In this document: piece after piece, positions 45,803-55,283 of the stretch
Layout: each line of letters opens with the position of its first letter
Numbering within the stretch: position 1 is the stretch's first letter
DNA from: Prochlorococcus sp. AG-402-O16
GTDB lineage: Bacteria > Cyanobacteriota > Cyanobacteriia > PCC-6307 > Cyanobiaceae
DNA length: 64,000 nt
Reading direction: 5' to 3'
Assembly: GCA_003216415.1 (NCBI GenBank)
Contig: QCIY01000001.1
Location: 207,819 to 271,818, forward strand
Notes under the pieces: model-generated
Seen by the model: the letters and a program-made list of their open reading frames with translations, nothing else
The model's database searches: none
Told to the model about the DNA's origin: nothing
Made by a program: the position numbers and the translations under genes

Positions 45803-46921
45803 TTACCATGTATGGTGAGCAATAGAGGATGTTTTCCAAGGAGCGAAATCAATTGTAAAACAATTATCTTTAATTGCAGTATCAATCGCATTGGTAAATC
45901 TTATTAAATGATGAATATTATGCAAACTTATTAGGGAAAGACCCAATATTTCATCATTTCTAATTAGATGATGCAAATATGCGCGAGAATAGGATTTACA
46001 GGTTTCACATTTACAAGTTTTGTCAATCGGAGAAAAGTCATTTTTAAATCTAGCATTTCTTAAATTCAATCTTTCATCATTAAAAAATGCGGTCCCATGT
46101 CTTCCCAGTCTAGTAGGCAAAACACAATCAAATATATCAAATCCTTTCGCAACAGCTAACGCAATTTCTCTTAAAGAGCCAATTCCCATTAAATATCTTG
46201 GTTTTTTTATTGGTAAGAATTTCGGAACGTAATTAATTACACTATGTATTTCTTCGACTGCCTCTCCAACACTGACACCTCCTACAGCTATTCCAGGCAG
46301 ATCAAAAGAACTTGTAAATTTTGCGCTATATTCTCTTAATCTCGGATATTTACCACCTTGCACTATACCGAATAATGCTTGATTTGATTTCTTATGAGTC
46401 TCAACACATCTTTGTAACCATGCATGAGTTCTTTGTAAAGATTCATCTGCATCATTTTCGCTAACTGTGTGCGGAGGACAATGATCAAAAGCCATAGCAA
46501 CATCCGAGCCAAGATCCATTTGAATCTGCATTACTTTTTCAGGTGATAAAAATACATAACTCCCATCTCTTGGATTTTTAAATTCCACACCTTTATCAGA
46601 AATATTATTTAATTTGGCCAAACTAAAAACTTGATATCCGCCTGAATCAGTAAGAATAGGCTTTGGCCAATTCATGAACTTATGTATTCCACCAGATTCT
46701 TTAACTATTTTTTCTCCAGGTTGTAGATGAAGATGGAAGGTATTTGAAAGAATCATTTCTGATCCAGTAGTGTTTAACTGCTTGGATGAAATTCCTTTAA
46801 CAGTGGCCAAAGTTCCTACAGGCATAAATCTTGGAGTGTTTACCTGACCATTCGGGGTATGAAATATACCAGTTCTTGCTTCTGTATTTCCGCAATTAGA
46901 TGTAATTTCAAATTCAAACAC
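45803..46921 (-). CDS. tgt: tRNA-guanine (queuine) transglycosylase
   Basis: Swaps G34 for preQ1 in GUN-decoding tRNAs. The 372-residue protein has [13 protein letters not shown] (catalytic Asp), [14 protein letters not shown] (substrate pocket), [27 protein letters not shown] (nucleophile Asp), and the zinc site [17 protein letters not shown]. It is upstream of psbK on the minus strand. Confidence 0.97.
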   Translation of the reverse strand: MFEFEITSNCGNTEARTGIFHTPNGQVNTPRFMPVGTLATVKGISSKQLNTTGSEMILSNTFHLHLQPGEKIVKESGGIHKFMNWPKPILTDSGGYQVFSLAKLNNISDKGVEFKNPRDGSYVFLSPEKVMQIQMDLGSDVAMAFDHCPPHTVSENDADESLQRTHAWLQRCVETHKKSNQALFGIVQGGKYPRLREYSAKFTSSFDLPGIAVGGVSVGEAVEEIHSVINYVPKFLPIKKPRYLMGIGSLREIALAVAKGFDIFDCVLPTRLGRHGTAFFNDERLNLRNARFKNDFSPIDKTCKCETCKSYSRAYLHHLIRNDEILGLSLISLHNIHHLIRFTNAIDTAIKDNCFTIDFAPWKTSSIAHHTW

Positions 46922-47018
46922 GATAAATTATAAAATTTTTTAATCCTTTTTATTAATCTACCCTATTATTTAATATTGAATCTATTTTTATCTCATCAAA
47001 AAATATTTAATAAAAAAT

Positions 47019-47759
47019 TTGGCAGGATCTTGGATTTTCTATACGACATTTCCAAAGATACCTTTAATTAATCCCGAATTTAGAAATATTGCACAATTTG
47101 CGCCGCCTTTAGGATTTTTTATCGGAACAATACAGAGTTATCTTTTTATTTTTTTTAAAACAAACTCTTGGTCCATTTATGCATCTGCATTAATTTGTTT
47201 GGCCTCAGGATATTTAATTACTGGTGGTCTGCACCTAGATGGTTTAATGGATACTTTCGATGGTATTTTTGCGGGCAAGAAGAAACGTTTAAAAGCTATG
47301 AAAGACAGTAAAGTTGGTTCCTTTGGCGTTCAATCTTTAGTTTTTATAACTTTAATTCAGATTGCTTGCATACTCAAAATTCAAAACCAAATAGTTTTTG
47401 TTTTGCCAATCTGTTTATTTTGGGGAAGATTCTCAAATTTATTTTTTATAGAAAAGTTTAAATATATGAGTTATAAAAAAAAATCTATTAGTCATAAAAA
47501 GTTTTGGAATGGATTTAAAAAAGAATCTTTGATTTCTATTATTTTTCTTGTAATTTTCATTGCATACCAATTAGTTTCAATTACATCCCAAGCAATATTA
47601 ATTAAATTTTTATTTCTTATTTTTATTGGTATTCTTCTAAGTTATATTATTCCAAACAAGCTAGGGAATAAAATTGGGGGATTCAATGGAGATGCTTGCG
47701 GAGCGAGTGTTGTACTAGTAGAAACTTCAATGTTATTTATGCATGCAATTCTTTTATAG
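47019..47759 (+). CDS. cobS: Adenosylcobinamide-GDP ribazoletransferase (cobalamin-5-phosphate synthase)
   Basis: Integral membrane enzyme of the last cobamide assembly steps (nucleotide loop attachment). The 246-residue protein has about five to six helices and the diagnostic HLDGLMDTFDGIFAGKKKRLKAMKDSKVGSFGV (about residues 74-106), with paired Asp/metal sites. A late GGFNGDACGAS motif follows. It starts with TTG at 47019; no ATG is available upstream before the stop at 46979. Picocyanobacteria make pseudocobalamin, so the lower ligand may be adenine. It overlaps the histidine-kinase gene by 23 bases, convergent. Confidence 0.92.
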   Translation: MAGSWIFYTTFPKIPLINPEFRNIAQFAPPLGFFIGTIQSYLFIFFKTNSWSIYASALICLASGYLITGGLHLDGLMDTFDGIFAGKKKRLKAMKDSKVGSFGVQSLVFITLIQIACILKIQNQIVFVLPICLFWGRFSNLFFIEKFKYMSYKKKSISHKKFWNGFKKESLISIIFLVIFIAYQLVSITSQAILIKFLFLIFIGILLSYIIPNKLGNKIGGFNGDACGASVVLVETSMLFMHAILL

Positions 47760-48873
47760 GAAGTTCTAAATAAAAAATATTTTTCTTCTTAAGTTTTTTT
47801 AATTCTTCAGCATTTCCAATCGAGTAATTTTCTAGCAATATCAACTGTCCTCCGATTTGTTTTGCTAATTTCCTTGCTAAAAAAAGTCCTACACCAGTGC
47901 CGTCATTCTTCTTAGCTGCAGATCCTCTAAAGCCTTTTTGAAAAATTTTCTCATTTTCATTTTTGGTTATTTTTTTACCATCATCAAATATACATAGACC
48001 TTGACTAGTAATGGTGAGTCCAATTTCAGAATCTTTTTGGGCGTATTTAAACGCATTTTCTAATAAATTAGCCACAATTTCAGCAATTACGGCGAATTTT
48101 GCCTTTAATGGGCATAAAGTCCAATCTGGCCAAAGAGAGGGTTCAATCCAATCTCTATTTTCTAATTTCGCATTAGCTTTACCCCTTTCTAAAATTGGCC
48201 TCAGTAAACTCTGAACAGTTATTTCCTTTTTATTATCTAAATTTGGTGGTAATAATAATCTTTCTTCTCCAATTTCTAAAGGAAGTTGAATAGGTGAATT
48301 TAATTGCGCAAAAGAATCCATGTATTGATTAATTTGTTTTTGCTCTATTATCATGCGTTCGACTATTTCAATAGAATCATCATCTGAACCAAGTCTTTTT
48401 ATTAGTAATTTTGCATATGTCCTAAGAGCTGCTAACGGGTTCCTCAGTTGGTGGATTATGACATTGACCTGATTTTTTAAATAATTTATTTCTTCATTTT
48501 TATTTTGACGTTCTAATTCGATAGAAACGCATTTAGCTAAGGATATTGAAAGCGCTTTTAATCTAGAATCGAGAGATACTGGCCAATTCCCACCTTTCAA
48601 ATCAGTTTCTACCCTAAGGACGCCTAGTAGAATATCGTTTTCTTGAAGCGGGTACCATCTTCTATTAGGAGAAGAAACTTTAAGTGAAGGATCATCATCT
48701 ATTGATATTAGAAGTCTATCAATTTGTGGCCATTGACTAATCATTTCAAAAGATGCTTTAGTTCCTTGCTTAGCTGAAGCAAGATACATAACTAAATGAG
48801 TCACTCCCATTGAGCAACCAAAACTCTCTAGCTGTTTATTGATTAATTCTTCAAATTTTTTTGAGAGATTCAT
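47737..48873 (-). CDS. Two-component sensor histidine kinase
   Basis: A soluble-looking 378-residue kinase with no membrane helices. The N-terminal 110 residues are a GAF-like sensor region. A HisKA helix follows with H141 in IIHQLRNPLAALRTY, and then the ATPase: N box LLENAFKYA, G1 ICIFDDGK-like LCIFDDGKKI and G2 GTGVGLFLARKLAKQIGG. The response-regulator partner is not in the window. Picocyanobacteria keep few kinases, so this is one of a small set. Signal unknown. Confidence 0.92.
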   Translation of the reverse strand: MNLSKKFEELINKQLESFGCSMGVTHLVMYLASAKQGTKASFEMISQWPQIDRLLISIDDDPSLKVSSPNRRWYPLQENDILLGVLRVETDLKGGNWPVSLDSRLKALSISLAKCVSIELERQNKNEEINYLKNQVNVIIHQLRNPLAALRTYAKLLIKRLGSDDDSIEIVERMIIEQKQINQYMDSFAQLNSPIQLPLEIGEERLLLPPNLDNKKEITVQSLLRPILERGKANAKLENRDWIEPSLWPDWTLCPLKAKFAVIAEIVANLLENAFKYAQKDSEIGLTITSQGLCIFDDGKKITKNENEKIFQKGFRGSAAKKNDGTGVGLFLARKLAKQIGGQLILLENYSIGNAEELKKLKKKNIFYLELPIKELHA

Positions 48874-48943
48874 AATTAATGAAATTTTGAGAAATATTTG
48901 GAAAAATTTAAAAAAGGGCTTGTAAAATATGAAAAAAGTATTA

Positions 48944-49035
48944 AGATATATAAAGAGGTCTGTCTTTGGCCAGCCTTAAATATGAACATTTGAACATATT
49001 TTAAGCTACATCAGGGGTTGATGGGTCCTCTATGT
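48944..49035 (+). ncRNA. Candidate structured RNA or structured leader upstream of DUF3155 gene
   Basis: The 249-base gap before 49123 holds a segment less A+T-rich than its surroundings. A TATATA box (48947-48952) is followed about 4 bases later by AGAGG (48954-48958), which pairs with CCTCT (49027-49031). Inside it are a hairpin of about 10 bp with one bulge (CTTAAATATG, 48975-48984, with CATATTTTAAG, 48995-49005) and a second short hairpin CATCA-GGGGT-TGATG (49009-49023). It reads like a small RNA or the 5' leader of the DUF3155 mRNA. I do not recognise it as 6S, SRP, tmRNA or RNase P RNA. Confidence 0.4.
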
Positions 49036-49122
49036 AATTTGAAGTGAATTCAAAATCACAGATATAAGATTAGTAAAAATAAATAAGACTAATCTCATTA
49101 ATAATTTCAGGAGTACCAATCA

Positions 49123-49491
49123 ATGTCTAAAAAAAGAAAAAGAATCAGCAGAAGAAGATTGGCTGGCCAAAGAGTAATGGCACATGTACCTATTTATCAT
49201 ATCGAAACTGGTACACATAAACCAGTTACAGCAGCAAGAAGATTTATAGCAGAAAATGCGTTGTCTGCTCCCTCAGTTTTCAACGTTCGCAGAAATGAAC
49301 ATACCACTGATAGGTTTTTTTGGGGTGAAAAAGGATTATTTAGTGCCCAGTATGCTGAAGAAAATCATTTTTTATTTCCATCACTAAAAGTCGTAGTCGA
49401 AGGAATTGGTGAAGAAAAAATATTTGAAGGTCTAGAGCTTACTGCAGATGATTGGGAAGAGATTGAAGAATACGAATATGCTTTTGTTTAA
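49123..49491 (+). CDS. DUF3155 family protein (cyanobacteria-specific)
   Basis: A 122-residue protein. A strongly basic start (MSKKRKRISRRRLAGQRVMAH) is followed by the family's conserved YHIETGTHKPVTAARRFI and an acidic C-terminus (LTADDWEEIEEYEYAFV). The charge polarity and compact basic head suggest nucleic-acid or ribosome contact, but this is inference only. It is preceded by the candidate structured RNA and overlaps the esterase gene by 4 bases at the 3' end. Confidence 0.87.
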   Translation: MSKKRKRISRRRLAGQRVMAHVPIYHIETGTHKPVTAARRFIAENALSAPSVFNVRRNEHTTDRFFWGEKGLFSAQYAEENHFLFPSLKVVVEGIGEEKIFEGLELTADDWEEIEEYEYAFV

Positions 49492-50105
49492 AAAATTTTA
49501 TTCATATTTGAACTTATAAAATTAATTAAATTTGAATCAATTTGATGGGATCCATTGAATTCTAATAATTCGCAAAATTCAGAAGACTTTCCTTTTACCT
49601 TTTCATAAATAATCCTAGAAGCATCTATAGGCACCACGTCATCTAATAAACCATGACTAATAATTAACGGTGAGTATTTTTCTCCCATAACCCAGTTTGG
49701 GTGAGGATAACCACTACAAGAAACAATTAATCCAAAATTTAGTTTAAATCCTGCATCAATTGCCATTGCCGCCCCCTGAGAGAACCCCAACAAAATTGTT
49801 TTTTTTAGTGAAATCTTATCAGTATCAAATTTTTTTAATGTACCAAAAAGTTTTTTTACTTCAACCTCGGCTCCATTCCAATCATGTGGGTACAATCCAT
49901 ACCATTGTCTTCCCTGACCGCTTGGATGTAATCCAGGGGCCCTCAAAGAAATTACTTCGAAATCAAAATTTATCTTATCTGTAATCTCCTTTCCAAGTTT
50001 TAAAAGGTCGTCTGCATCAGCTCCCCAACCATGTATCAAAATAATTCTATGAGTTGCAGTTTGAGAGCTAATCGAAACAAATTCATGATTGATATCGTAT
50101 TTCAT
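49488..50105 (-). CDS. Phospholipase/carboxylesterase family alpha/beta hydrolase
   Basis: Alpha/beta hydrolase of 205 residues. ILIHGWGADADDLLKLG is the oxyanion region. The nucleophile elbow GFSQGA holds the catalytic Ser, SHGLLDDVVP carries the Asp, and FNGSHQID carries the His. It matches the small acyl-protein thioesterase/carboxylesterase group (YpfH/APT1-like). There is no signal peptide, so it is cytosolic. Substrate unknown. Confidence 0.87.
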   Translation of the reverse strand: MKYDINHEFVSISSQTATHRIILIHGWGADADDLLKLGKEITDKINFDFEVISLRAPGLHPSGQGRQWYGLYPHDWNGAEVEVKKLFGTLKKFDTDKISLKKTILLGFSQGAAMAIDAGFKLNFGLIVSCSGYPHPNWVMGEKYSPLIISHGLLDDVVPIDASRIIYEKVKGKSSEFCELLEFNGSHQIDSNLINFISSNMNKIF

Positions 50106-50138
50106 GTTTATATTCTTAAGTAAGCAAATTTTCTGATA

Positions 50139-51692
50139 ATGTCACCATTAGCCTTAGTAAGTGTCTCTGATAAAAAAAATATAATCCCATTTTGTAGAGA
50201 ATTGGTAGAAAAATTTAATTATAAAATTCTATCAAGTGGAGGAACTGCTAAACATTTAACAGAAGCAAAAATTCCAGTTATTAAAGTTGCAGATTTTACT
50301 AATTCTCAAGAAATTCTTGGAGGAAGAGTAAAAACTTTACATCCCAAAATCCATGGAGGGATATTAGCCAAGAGAACTAGTGAGGAACATAAAAAAGATA
50401 TAGAAACTAACAATCTTGAACTAATCGACTTAGTAGTTGTCAATTTATATCCTTTTAAGAAAACTGTTGAACAAGGATCTAAATGGGAAGATGCTATTGA
50501 AAATATCGATATCGGAGGGCCATCAATGATTCGTTCTGCAGCTAAAAATCATAAAGACGTTTCCGTATTAGTAGATCCTAGTCAATATCAAGAATTTCTT
50601 GAAGAAAAGAATAAGGGGGAATTAAATGAATCATTCAAAGTAAAATTAGCCTTTGAAGCTTTTCAACATACCGCTGACTATGACACTGCAATATCAAATT
50701 GGATAAGTAAAGAAAGAGATTTAAAGTCTTCGAAATATATTGAATCTTATCCACTAATCAAAACCTTAAGATACGGGGAAAATCCTCATCAAAAGGCTTT
50801 TTGGTATGGTTTAAGTAACTTTGGATGGAACTCAGCAGAACAGTTACAAGGTAAGGAGTTAAGTTATAACAATTTATTGGATCTTGAGTCTGCGCTTTCA
50901 ACAGTTTTGGAATTTGGCTACGCAGAAAAAGATATTCTTACGACGAAAAACTACGCATCTGTAATTCTAAAACACAATAATCCATGTGGCGCCTCTATAA
51001 GTTATTCAGCCTCACAAGCATTTTTGAATGCTTTGGAATGCGACTCAGTCAGTGCATTTGGAGGAATAGTTGCTTTTAATTCAAATGTAGATAATAATAC
51101 CGCAAATAATCTCAAAGATATCTTCTTAGAGTGTGTAGTCGCTCCATCTTTTGATGAAGAAGCTTTAGAAATTCTAAAAGTCAAAAAGAATTTAAGAATT
51201 TTGAAGTTATCAAAAAATATACTTCCAAATAAGAGGCAAACTACTACTAAATCAATAATGGGAGGATTACTTGTTCAAGACGCTGATAATAATGAAGATA
51301 AAACTGAAAGTTGGGTTTCAGTAACTAAAAAGAATCCAAATAATCAGATGAACTTAGATTTGAATTTTGCATGGAAAATTTGCAAACATGTAAAATCAAA
51401 TGCAATTGTAATAGCAAAAGATCAAAAAACTATTGGAATTGGAGCTGGACAAATGAATAGAGTTGGAGCTGCAAAAATTGCATTAGAAACATCTAAAGAA
51501 TTATGTTCTGAAGCTGTTTTGGCCAGTGATGGGTTTTTCCCATTTGCTGATACTGTAGAACTAGCAAATGAGTATGGAATAAAAGCTATTATCCAACCAG
51601 GAGGAAGTTTAAGAGATCAAGAAAGTATTGATATGTGTAATAAAAAGGGAATATCAATGGTATTTACGCAGAAAAGACATTTTTTGCATTAA
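50139..51692 (+). CDS. purH: Bifunctional AICAR formyltransferase/IMP cyclohydrolase
   Basis: Last two steps of purine synthesis to IMP. The 517-residue protein has an N-terminal MGS-like cyclohydrolase domain (LVSVSDKKNIIPFCREL; GGRVKTLHPKIHGGILAKR) and a C-terminal AICAR formyltransferase domain (LRYGENPHQKAFWYG, KHNNPCGASI, GQMNRVGAAKIAL, ASDGFFPFADTVELA, IIQPGGSLRDQ). Both domains look complete. It diverges from the esterase gene across 33 bases. Confidence 0.97.
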   Translation: MSPLALVSVSDKKNIIPFCRELVEKFNYKILSSGGTAKHLTEAKIPVIKVADFTNSQEILGGRVKTLHPKIHGGILAKRTSEEHKKDIETNNLELIDLVVVNLYPFKKTVEQGSKWEDAIENIDIGGPSMIRSAAKNHKDVSVLVDPSQYQEFLEEKNKGELNESFKVKLAFEAFQHTADYDTAISNWISKERDLKSSKYIESYPLIKTLRYGENPHQKAFWYGLSNFGWNSAEQLQGKELSYNNLLDLESALSTVLEFGYAEKDILTTKNYASVILKHNNPCGASISYSASQAFLNALECDSVSAFGGIVAFNSNVDNNTANNLKDIFLECVVAPSFDEEALEILKVKKNLRILKLSKNILPNKRQTTTKSIMGGLLVQDADNNEDKTESWVSVTKKNPNNQMNLDLNFAWKICKHVKSNAIVIAKDQKTIGIGAGQMNRVGAAKIALETSKELCSEAVLASDGFFPFADTVELANEYGIKAIIQPGGSLRDQESIDMCNKKGISMVFTQKRHFLH

Positions 51693-51693
51693 A

Positions 51694-52254
51694 TTAAGTT
51701 GATTTTGGATAATAAGTAATTTTGTTGGTCTTTCTAAATAGAGAGAGTCTCCCTGGACCTGCACATAAAAAGTAGAGAGAAATAGCACCATATATAAAAG
51801 ACAATTCGAAAGCATAATTATGACCCTCAACCACTGCCAGAGGAAAACCTTCTAGTCCAGTATCAAGGAGATGAAAATAAACTGCAAATGCCATGGTGGA
51901 GAATAGACCAAGAGAAGAAAGCCTCGCAAAAATCCCTAAAGCCAATCCGGCTGGGCATACTAATTGAGTAATTGCTGCTCCAAAAGTCCAAATAACAGGA
52001 TCACCTGGCAAAAATGGGAAGTACTTACCAACTACAAACTCAGCGAAACCCTGAGGATCCTGAAGTTTCTCAAGGCCATGATGAATCATTAAAGCACAAA
52101 AACCTATTCTTAAAACAAAAATCGATAGTTCTCCAAGGATATTTACTTCTGACCCTGAAGATGAATTGGCAACTACAACTTCAACTTTTTGGGGCGCTTT
52201 AGTTCTATTCATACTTGCAGTTTGAACCTGATTAGTTTGTGCTTTGTCTTCCAT
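51694..52254 (-). CDS. DoxX family membrane protein
   Basis: A 186-residue protein with a polar N-terminus (about 40 residues) and four hydrophobic helices. The DoxX pattern shows in FVLRIGFCALMIHHGLEKLQDPQGFAEFV, ITQLVCPAGLALGIFARLSSLGLF, VEGHNYAFELSFIYGAISLYFLCAGPGRLSL. Relatives include subunits of quinone oxidases and membrane redox partners, but a function here is unknown. It meets purH with 1 base between stop codons. Confidence 0.86.
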   Translation of the reverse strand: MEDKAQTNQVQTASMNRTKAPQKVEVVVANSSSGSEVNILGELSIFVLRIGFCALMIHHGLEKLQDPQGFAEFVVGKYFPFLPGDPVIWTFGAAITQLVCPAGLALGIFARLSSLGLFSTMAFAVYFHLLDTGLEGFPLAVVEGHNYAFELSFIYGAISLYFLCAGPGRLSLFRKTNKITYYPKST

Positions 52255-52357
52255 ACTTCTTTAATTTTTCATTATTCTAGTTAATAAAGTAGATCTTTTG
52301 GAATTATCTGACTAATAAATTAAAAAAACTAAGCAAATCTATAAATGAATAACAAAT

Positions 52358-53554
52358 TCAGGAAGCAATAACAATTAACTTCGCAATAACATCTGCAACA
52401 ACCTTATCAGGAGTGGATGCACCTGAGGTAATTCCAACATTAATTTTTCCACTAGGTAGAAAGTTATTTTTAAGTTCTAATTCTGATCCTAGTGGTTTAT
52501 GAAATATTGAGTTTTCCTTAACTGATATCCTCTCTGGCGTATCAATGTGAAAAGAAGAAATATTTTTAGTAATTGCTATTTCTTGAAGGTGAGTAGTATT
52601 GGAAGAATTGAAGCCTCCAATTACTACTAGAATATCAAGGTCTTCATCAACCAAAGAGAACATTGCATCTTGTCTTTCTTCAGTTGCATCACAAATAGTA
52701 TTAAAAGCTAAAAAGTGACTATTTAAGTTCTCTGGTCCAAATTTTTTTAACATCGTCTTTTCAAAAACCTTTCCAATTTCCTCAGTCTCGCTCTTTAGCA
52801 TAGTTGTCTGATTTGCAACTCCCACCCTATCTAAATCTTTATCAGGATCAAATCCATTAGAACAAGCTTTAGAAAATTTGTTCATAAACTCATTTCTATT
52901 ACCTCTCCCCAGAATATATTCAGATACGTAGTTTGCTTCTTCTAGATCAAGTACAACTAAATATTTGTCTGCGAATGAACTTGTAGCGAGAGTCTCTTCA
53001 TGCTTAAATTTTCCATGAATAATAGATGTAAAAATATGTTTTTTATGTTTTTCGACTGTATGCCAAACCTTAGAAACCCATGGACAAGTTGTATCAATGA
53101 TATGACAACCTTTCTCATGCAAGAGTTTCATTTCTTGAACAGTAGCTCCGAAAGCAGGAAGTATAACAACATCACCATTAGAAACTAAAGAAAAATCTTT
53201 AATTCCATTTTTAGCTGAAATGAACTTTACATTCATTTTTCTTAAATGATCATTAACAGAGGGATTATGAATTATTTCGTTTGTTATCCAAATATTCTCA
53301 TTTGGGTAATGTCTTCTAGTTTCATAAGCCATTGCTACAGCTCTTTCGACTCCCCAACAGAAACCAAAGGCTTGGGCCAACTTAATATTTAGCCTGCCTT
53401 TAGTGTAAGTAAAATTATTATCCCTAATAGAACTTATCAAATCACTTTGGTAAGCTTCTTCTAACGCTTGAGCTCGTTTTGTTGGAGAATCGAAACCCCT
53501 TCTATTATATCTATCAGAATGATGAAGGGATCTTCTAAAAGCTTGAGTATCCAT
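52358..53554 (-). CDS. ispH: 4-hydroxy-3-methylbut-2-enyl diphosphate reductase
   Basis: Terminal enzyme of the MEP isoprenoid pathway, feeding carotenoids, phytyl and quinones. It is a [4Fe-4S] reductase of 398 residues with cluster Cys at [31 protein letters not shown] and [16 protein letters not shown]. Substrate-binding His and Glu are nearby, and the late [15 protein letters not shown] and [16 protein letters not shown] are conserved. The long N-terminus and cyanobacterial/plant-type spacing are normal for phototrophs. It is downstream of the amt1 terminator. Confidence 0.97.
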   Translation of the reverse strand: MDTQAFRRSLHHSDRYNRRGFDSPTKRAQALEEAYQSDLISSIRDNNFTYTKGRLNIKLAQAFGFCWGVERAVAMAYETRRHYPNENIWITNEIIHNPSVNDHLRKMNVKFISAKNGIKDFSLVSNGDVVILPAFGATVQEMKLLHEKGCHIIDTTCPWVSKVWHTVEKHKKHIFTSIIHGKFKHEETLATSSFADKYLVVLDLEEANYVSEYILGRGNRNEFMNKFSKACSNGFDPDKDLDRVGVANQTTMLKSETEEIGKVFEKTMLKKFGPENLNSHFLAFNTICDATEERQDAMFSLVDEDLDILVVIGGFNSSNTTHLQEIAITKNISSFHIDTPERISVKENSIFHKPLGSELELKNNFLPSGKINVGITSGASTPDKVVADVIAKLIVIAS

Positions 53555-53587
53555 CTTTCTATATTACAACGTTTTAAATAATTTTTC

Positions 53588-53623
53588 GAAAAAAAAAGAA
53601 ACCTGACATAAGTCAGGTTTCTT
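53588..53623 (-). terminator. Rho-independent terminator after amt1
   Basis: A perfect 12-bp stem (AAGAAACCTGAC with GTCAGGTTTCTT, loop ATAA) followed on the minus strand by a run of T. It lies 20 bases past the amt1 stop, so it ends the amt1 transcript and isolates it from ispH. Confidence 0.9.
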
Positions 53624-53642
53624 AAATTAATTTTTAGTTAGA

Positions 53643-55103
53643 TTATTTAGCAGATGCAAAGTCTGGATATGCTTCCATTCCATGCTCTCCTATATCTAAA
53701 CCTTGAGTCTCTTCCTCTTCAGATACTCGGATTCCACCGAATAATCCTCCAATTACAGACCAAGCGATCCAGCAAGTAACTAGTGTCCAGATAGCATAAG
53801 CTGCGGCACCAAGAGCTTGAATTAGAAGAAGGCTAATGCCTCCACCATTAAACAATCCCATACCAGCACCATCGCCTTGGACAGCTGTACCCCATAGACC
53901 GATAACTACAGTACCCCATACACCACAAACTCCGTGAACGGAGAATGCACCTACAGGATCATCGATCTCAGCAGCATCTAGCGCTGCAACAGAGAATACA
54001 ACGATAATTCCACCAACTAGACCTGCAAACCAGGCTCCAGCAAGAGTCATATCGCCACAACCAGCAGTGATACTAACTAATCCAGCAAGGATTCCGTTAA
54101 TAATCATTGTAAGGTCAGGCTTACCAGAAGTTAAAGTTGAAACAATAGTTGCTCCAATTGCACCAGCTGCTGCTGCCAAAGTAGTAGTTACAGCAACATA
54201 TGGGACCCATTGGTCCATAGCAAGTTGAGAACCGGGGTTAAATCCATACCAACCTATCCATAGAACTAATGCACCCAAAGTAGCTATAGCCATATTGTGA
54301 CCTGGCATAGCCTGTGGTTTTCCATCAGAGTATTTGCCAATTCTTGGTCCAAGAAGCATTGCTCCTACAAGACCTGCCCATGCTCCAACTGAGTGAACAA
54401 TTGAAGAACCAGCAAAATCAACAAAACCTAAAGAATCAAGCCAACCACCATTCCATTTCCAGCTACCAGCAATTGGATAAATAAATGCAGTTAATACAAT
54501 CGCAAAAACAACAAATTCTCCAAATTTAACTCTTTCAGCAACAAGTCCGGAAACGATAGTTGCCGCAGTACCTGCAAATGCAGACTGGAATAAGAAATCA
54601 ACAGTTGGGACTAACCCAGCATCAGTTACCATATCTGCGGTAACTGTTGGATCAAAAAATAAGCCGCCAAAATAAAGCCATCCGTCAGCAACACTTCCTC
54701 CGTACATTAATGAATAGCCGATAAACCAATAAGAAGTTACAGCTAGAGCAAATACAAAGAGGTTTTTAGCAAGGATGTTAACAGCGTTCTTAGAACGGCA
54801 CATACCTGCCTCAACCATAGCGAAACCGGCGTTCATAAAGATCACTAGAATAGTAGCGATCAAAAGCCATAAATTGTTAGCAAGAAAAGCTGCATTCAAC
54901 TCAGGTAAATCAGCTGCGTGAGCTGAAAGATTAAAAATACCTAAACCAAACAAAGCTAGGGGAACAGTTGCAAGCCACAACATAGAGCGGTTTGAACTAA
55001 ATCCTCGAATACTCCTCAAAAGGAGCATAGGTCCATTAACAAGACTCGCATCTTGTAATTTGGACCTAGAGCGCCTTTGAGGCGTTTGCAAAGCAGTGGT
55101 CAT
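53643..55103 (-). CDS. amt1: Ammonium transporter Amt1
   Basis: Plasma-membrane ammonium channel of the Amt/MEP/Rh family, 486 residues, with about 11 helices after a basic N-terminal leader. Conserved features are NAGFAMVEAGMCRSKNAVNIL, FVDFAGSSIVHSVGAWAGLVGA (Asp and twin-His His1) and FSVHGVCGVWGT (twin-His His2), with GWYGFNPGS between. The C-terminal cytosolic tail (GIRVSEEEETQGLDIGEHG) is the conserved gating/PII-contact tail. An NtcA-type promoter lies upstream (55187-55200) and an intrinsic terminator follows. Confidence 0.97.
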   Translation of the reverse strand: MTTALQTPQRRSRSKLQDASLVNGPMLLLRSIRGFSSNRSMLWLATVPLALFGLGIFNLSAHAADLPELNAAFLANNLWLLIATILVIFMNAGFAMVEAGMCRSKNAVNILAKNLFVFALAVTSYWFIGYSLMYGGSVADGWLYFGGLFFDPTVTADMVTDAGLVPTVDFLFQSAFAGTAATIVSGLVAERVKFGEFVVFAIVLTAFIYPIAGSWKWNGGWLDSLGFVDFAGSSIVHSVGAWAGLVGAMLLGPRIGKYSDGKPQAMPGHNMAIATLGALVLWIGWYGFNPGSQLAMDQWVPYVAVTTTLAAAAGAIGATIVSTLTSGKPDLTMIINGILAGLVSITAGCGDMTLAGAWFAGLVGGIIVVFSVAALDAAEIDDPVGAFSVHGVCGVWGTVVIGLWGTAVQGDGAGMGLFNGGGISLLLIQALGAAAYAIWTLVTCWIAWSVIGGLFGGIRVSEEEETQGLDIGEHGMEAYPDFASAK

Positions 55104-55157
55104 AAAAAAAAATTAGATCTGCAAAAAAACAGTTTGTGCTGTTTCCTTTCAAATTTA

Positions 55158-55163
55158 AATTTA
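55158..55163 (-). promoter_or_regulatory. Putative -10 box of amt1 promoter
   Basis: On the minus strand this reads TAAATT (TAN3T form), 23 bases after the NtcA dyad. That is the spacing expected for an NtcA-activated class II promoter. Predicted transcript start near 55151. Confidence 0.6.
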
Positions 55164-55186
55164 TTCAAAAAACTTATCCGTGTCTA

Positions 55187-55200
55187 GTAGTTGTTTATAC
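55187..55200 (-). promoter_or_regulatory. NtcA binding site upstream of amt1
   Basis: GTA-GTTGTTTA-TAC, an exact GTAN8TAC dyad (minus strand GTATAAACAACTAC), 83 bases upstream of the amt1 start. NtcA is the cyanobacterial nitrogen-control activator and amt1 is one of its classic targets. The -10 box lies 23 bases downstream, so the promoter architecture matches the canonical form. Confidence 0.75.
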
Positions 55201-55283
55201 CATTTTTATAGTTGCACCTTAAAAAATTATTTGTTAAATTTGAAAATTATTTTTTTTGAATTTCGAAATATCAAGTTTATTGA

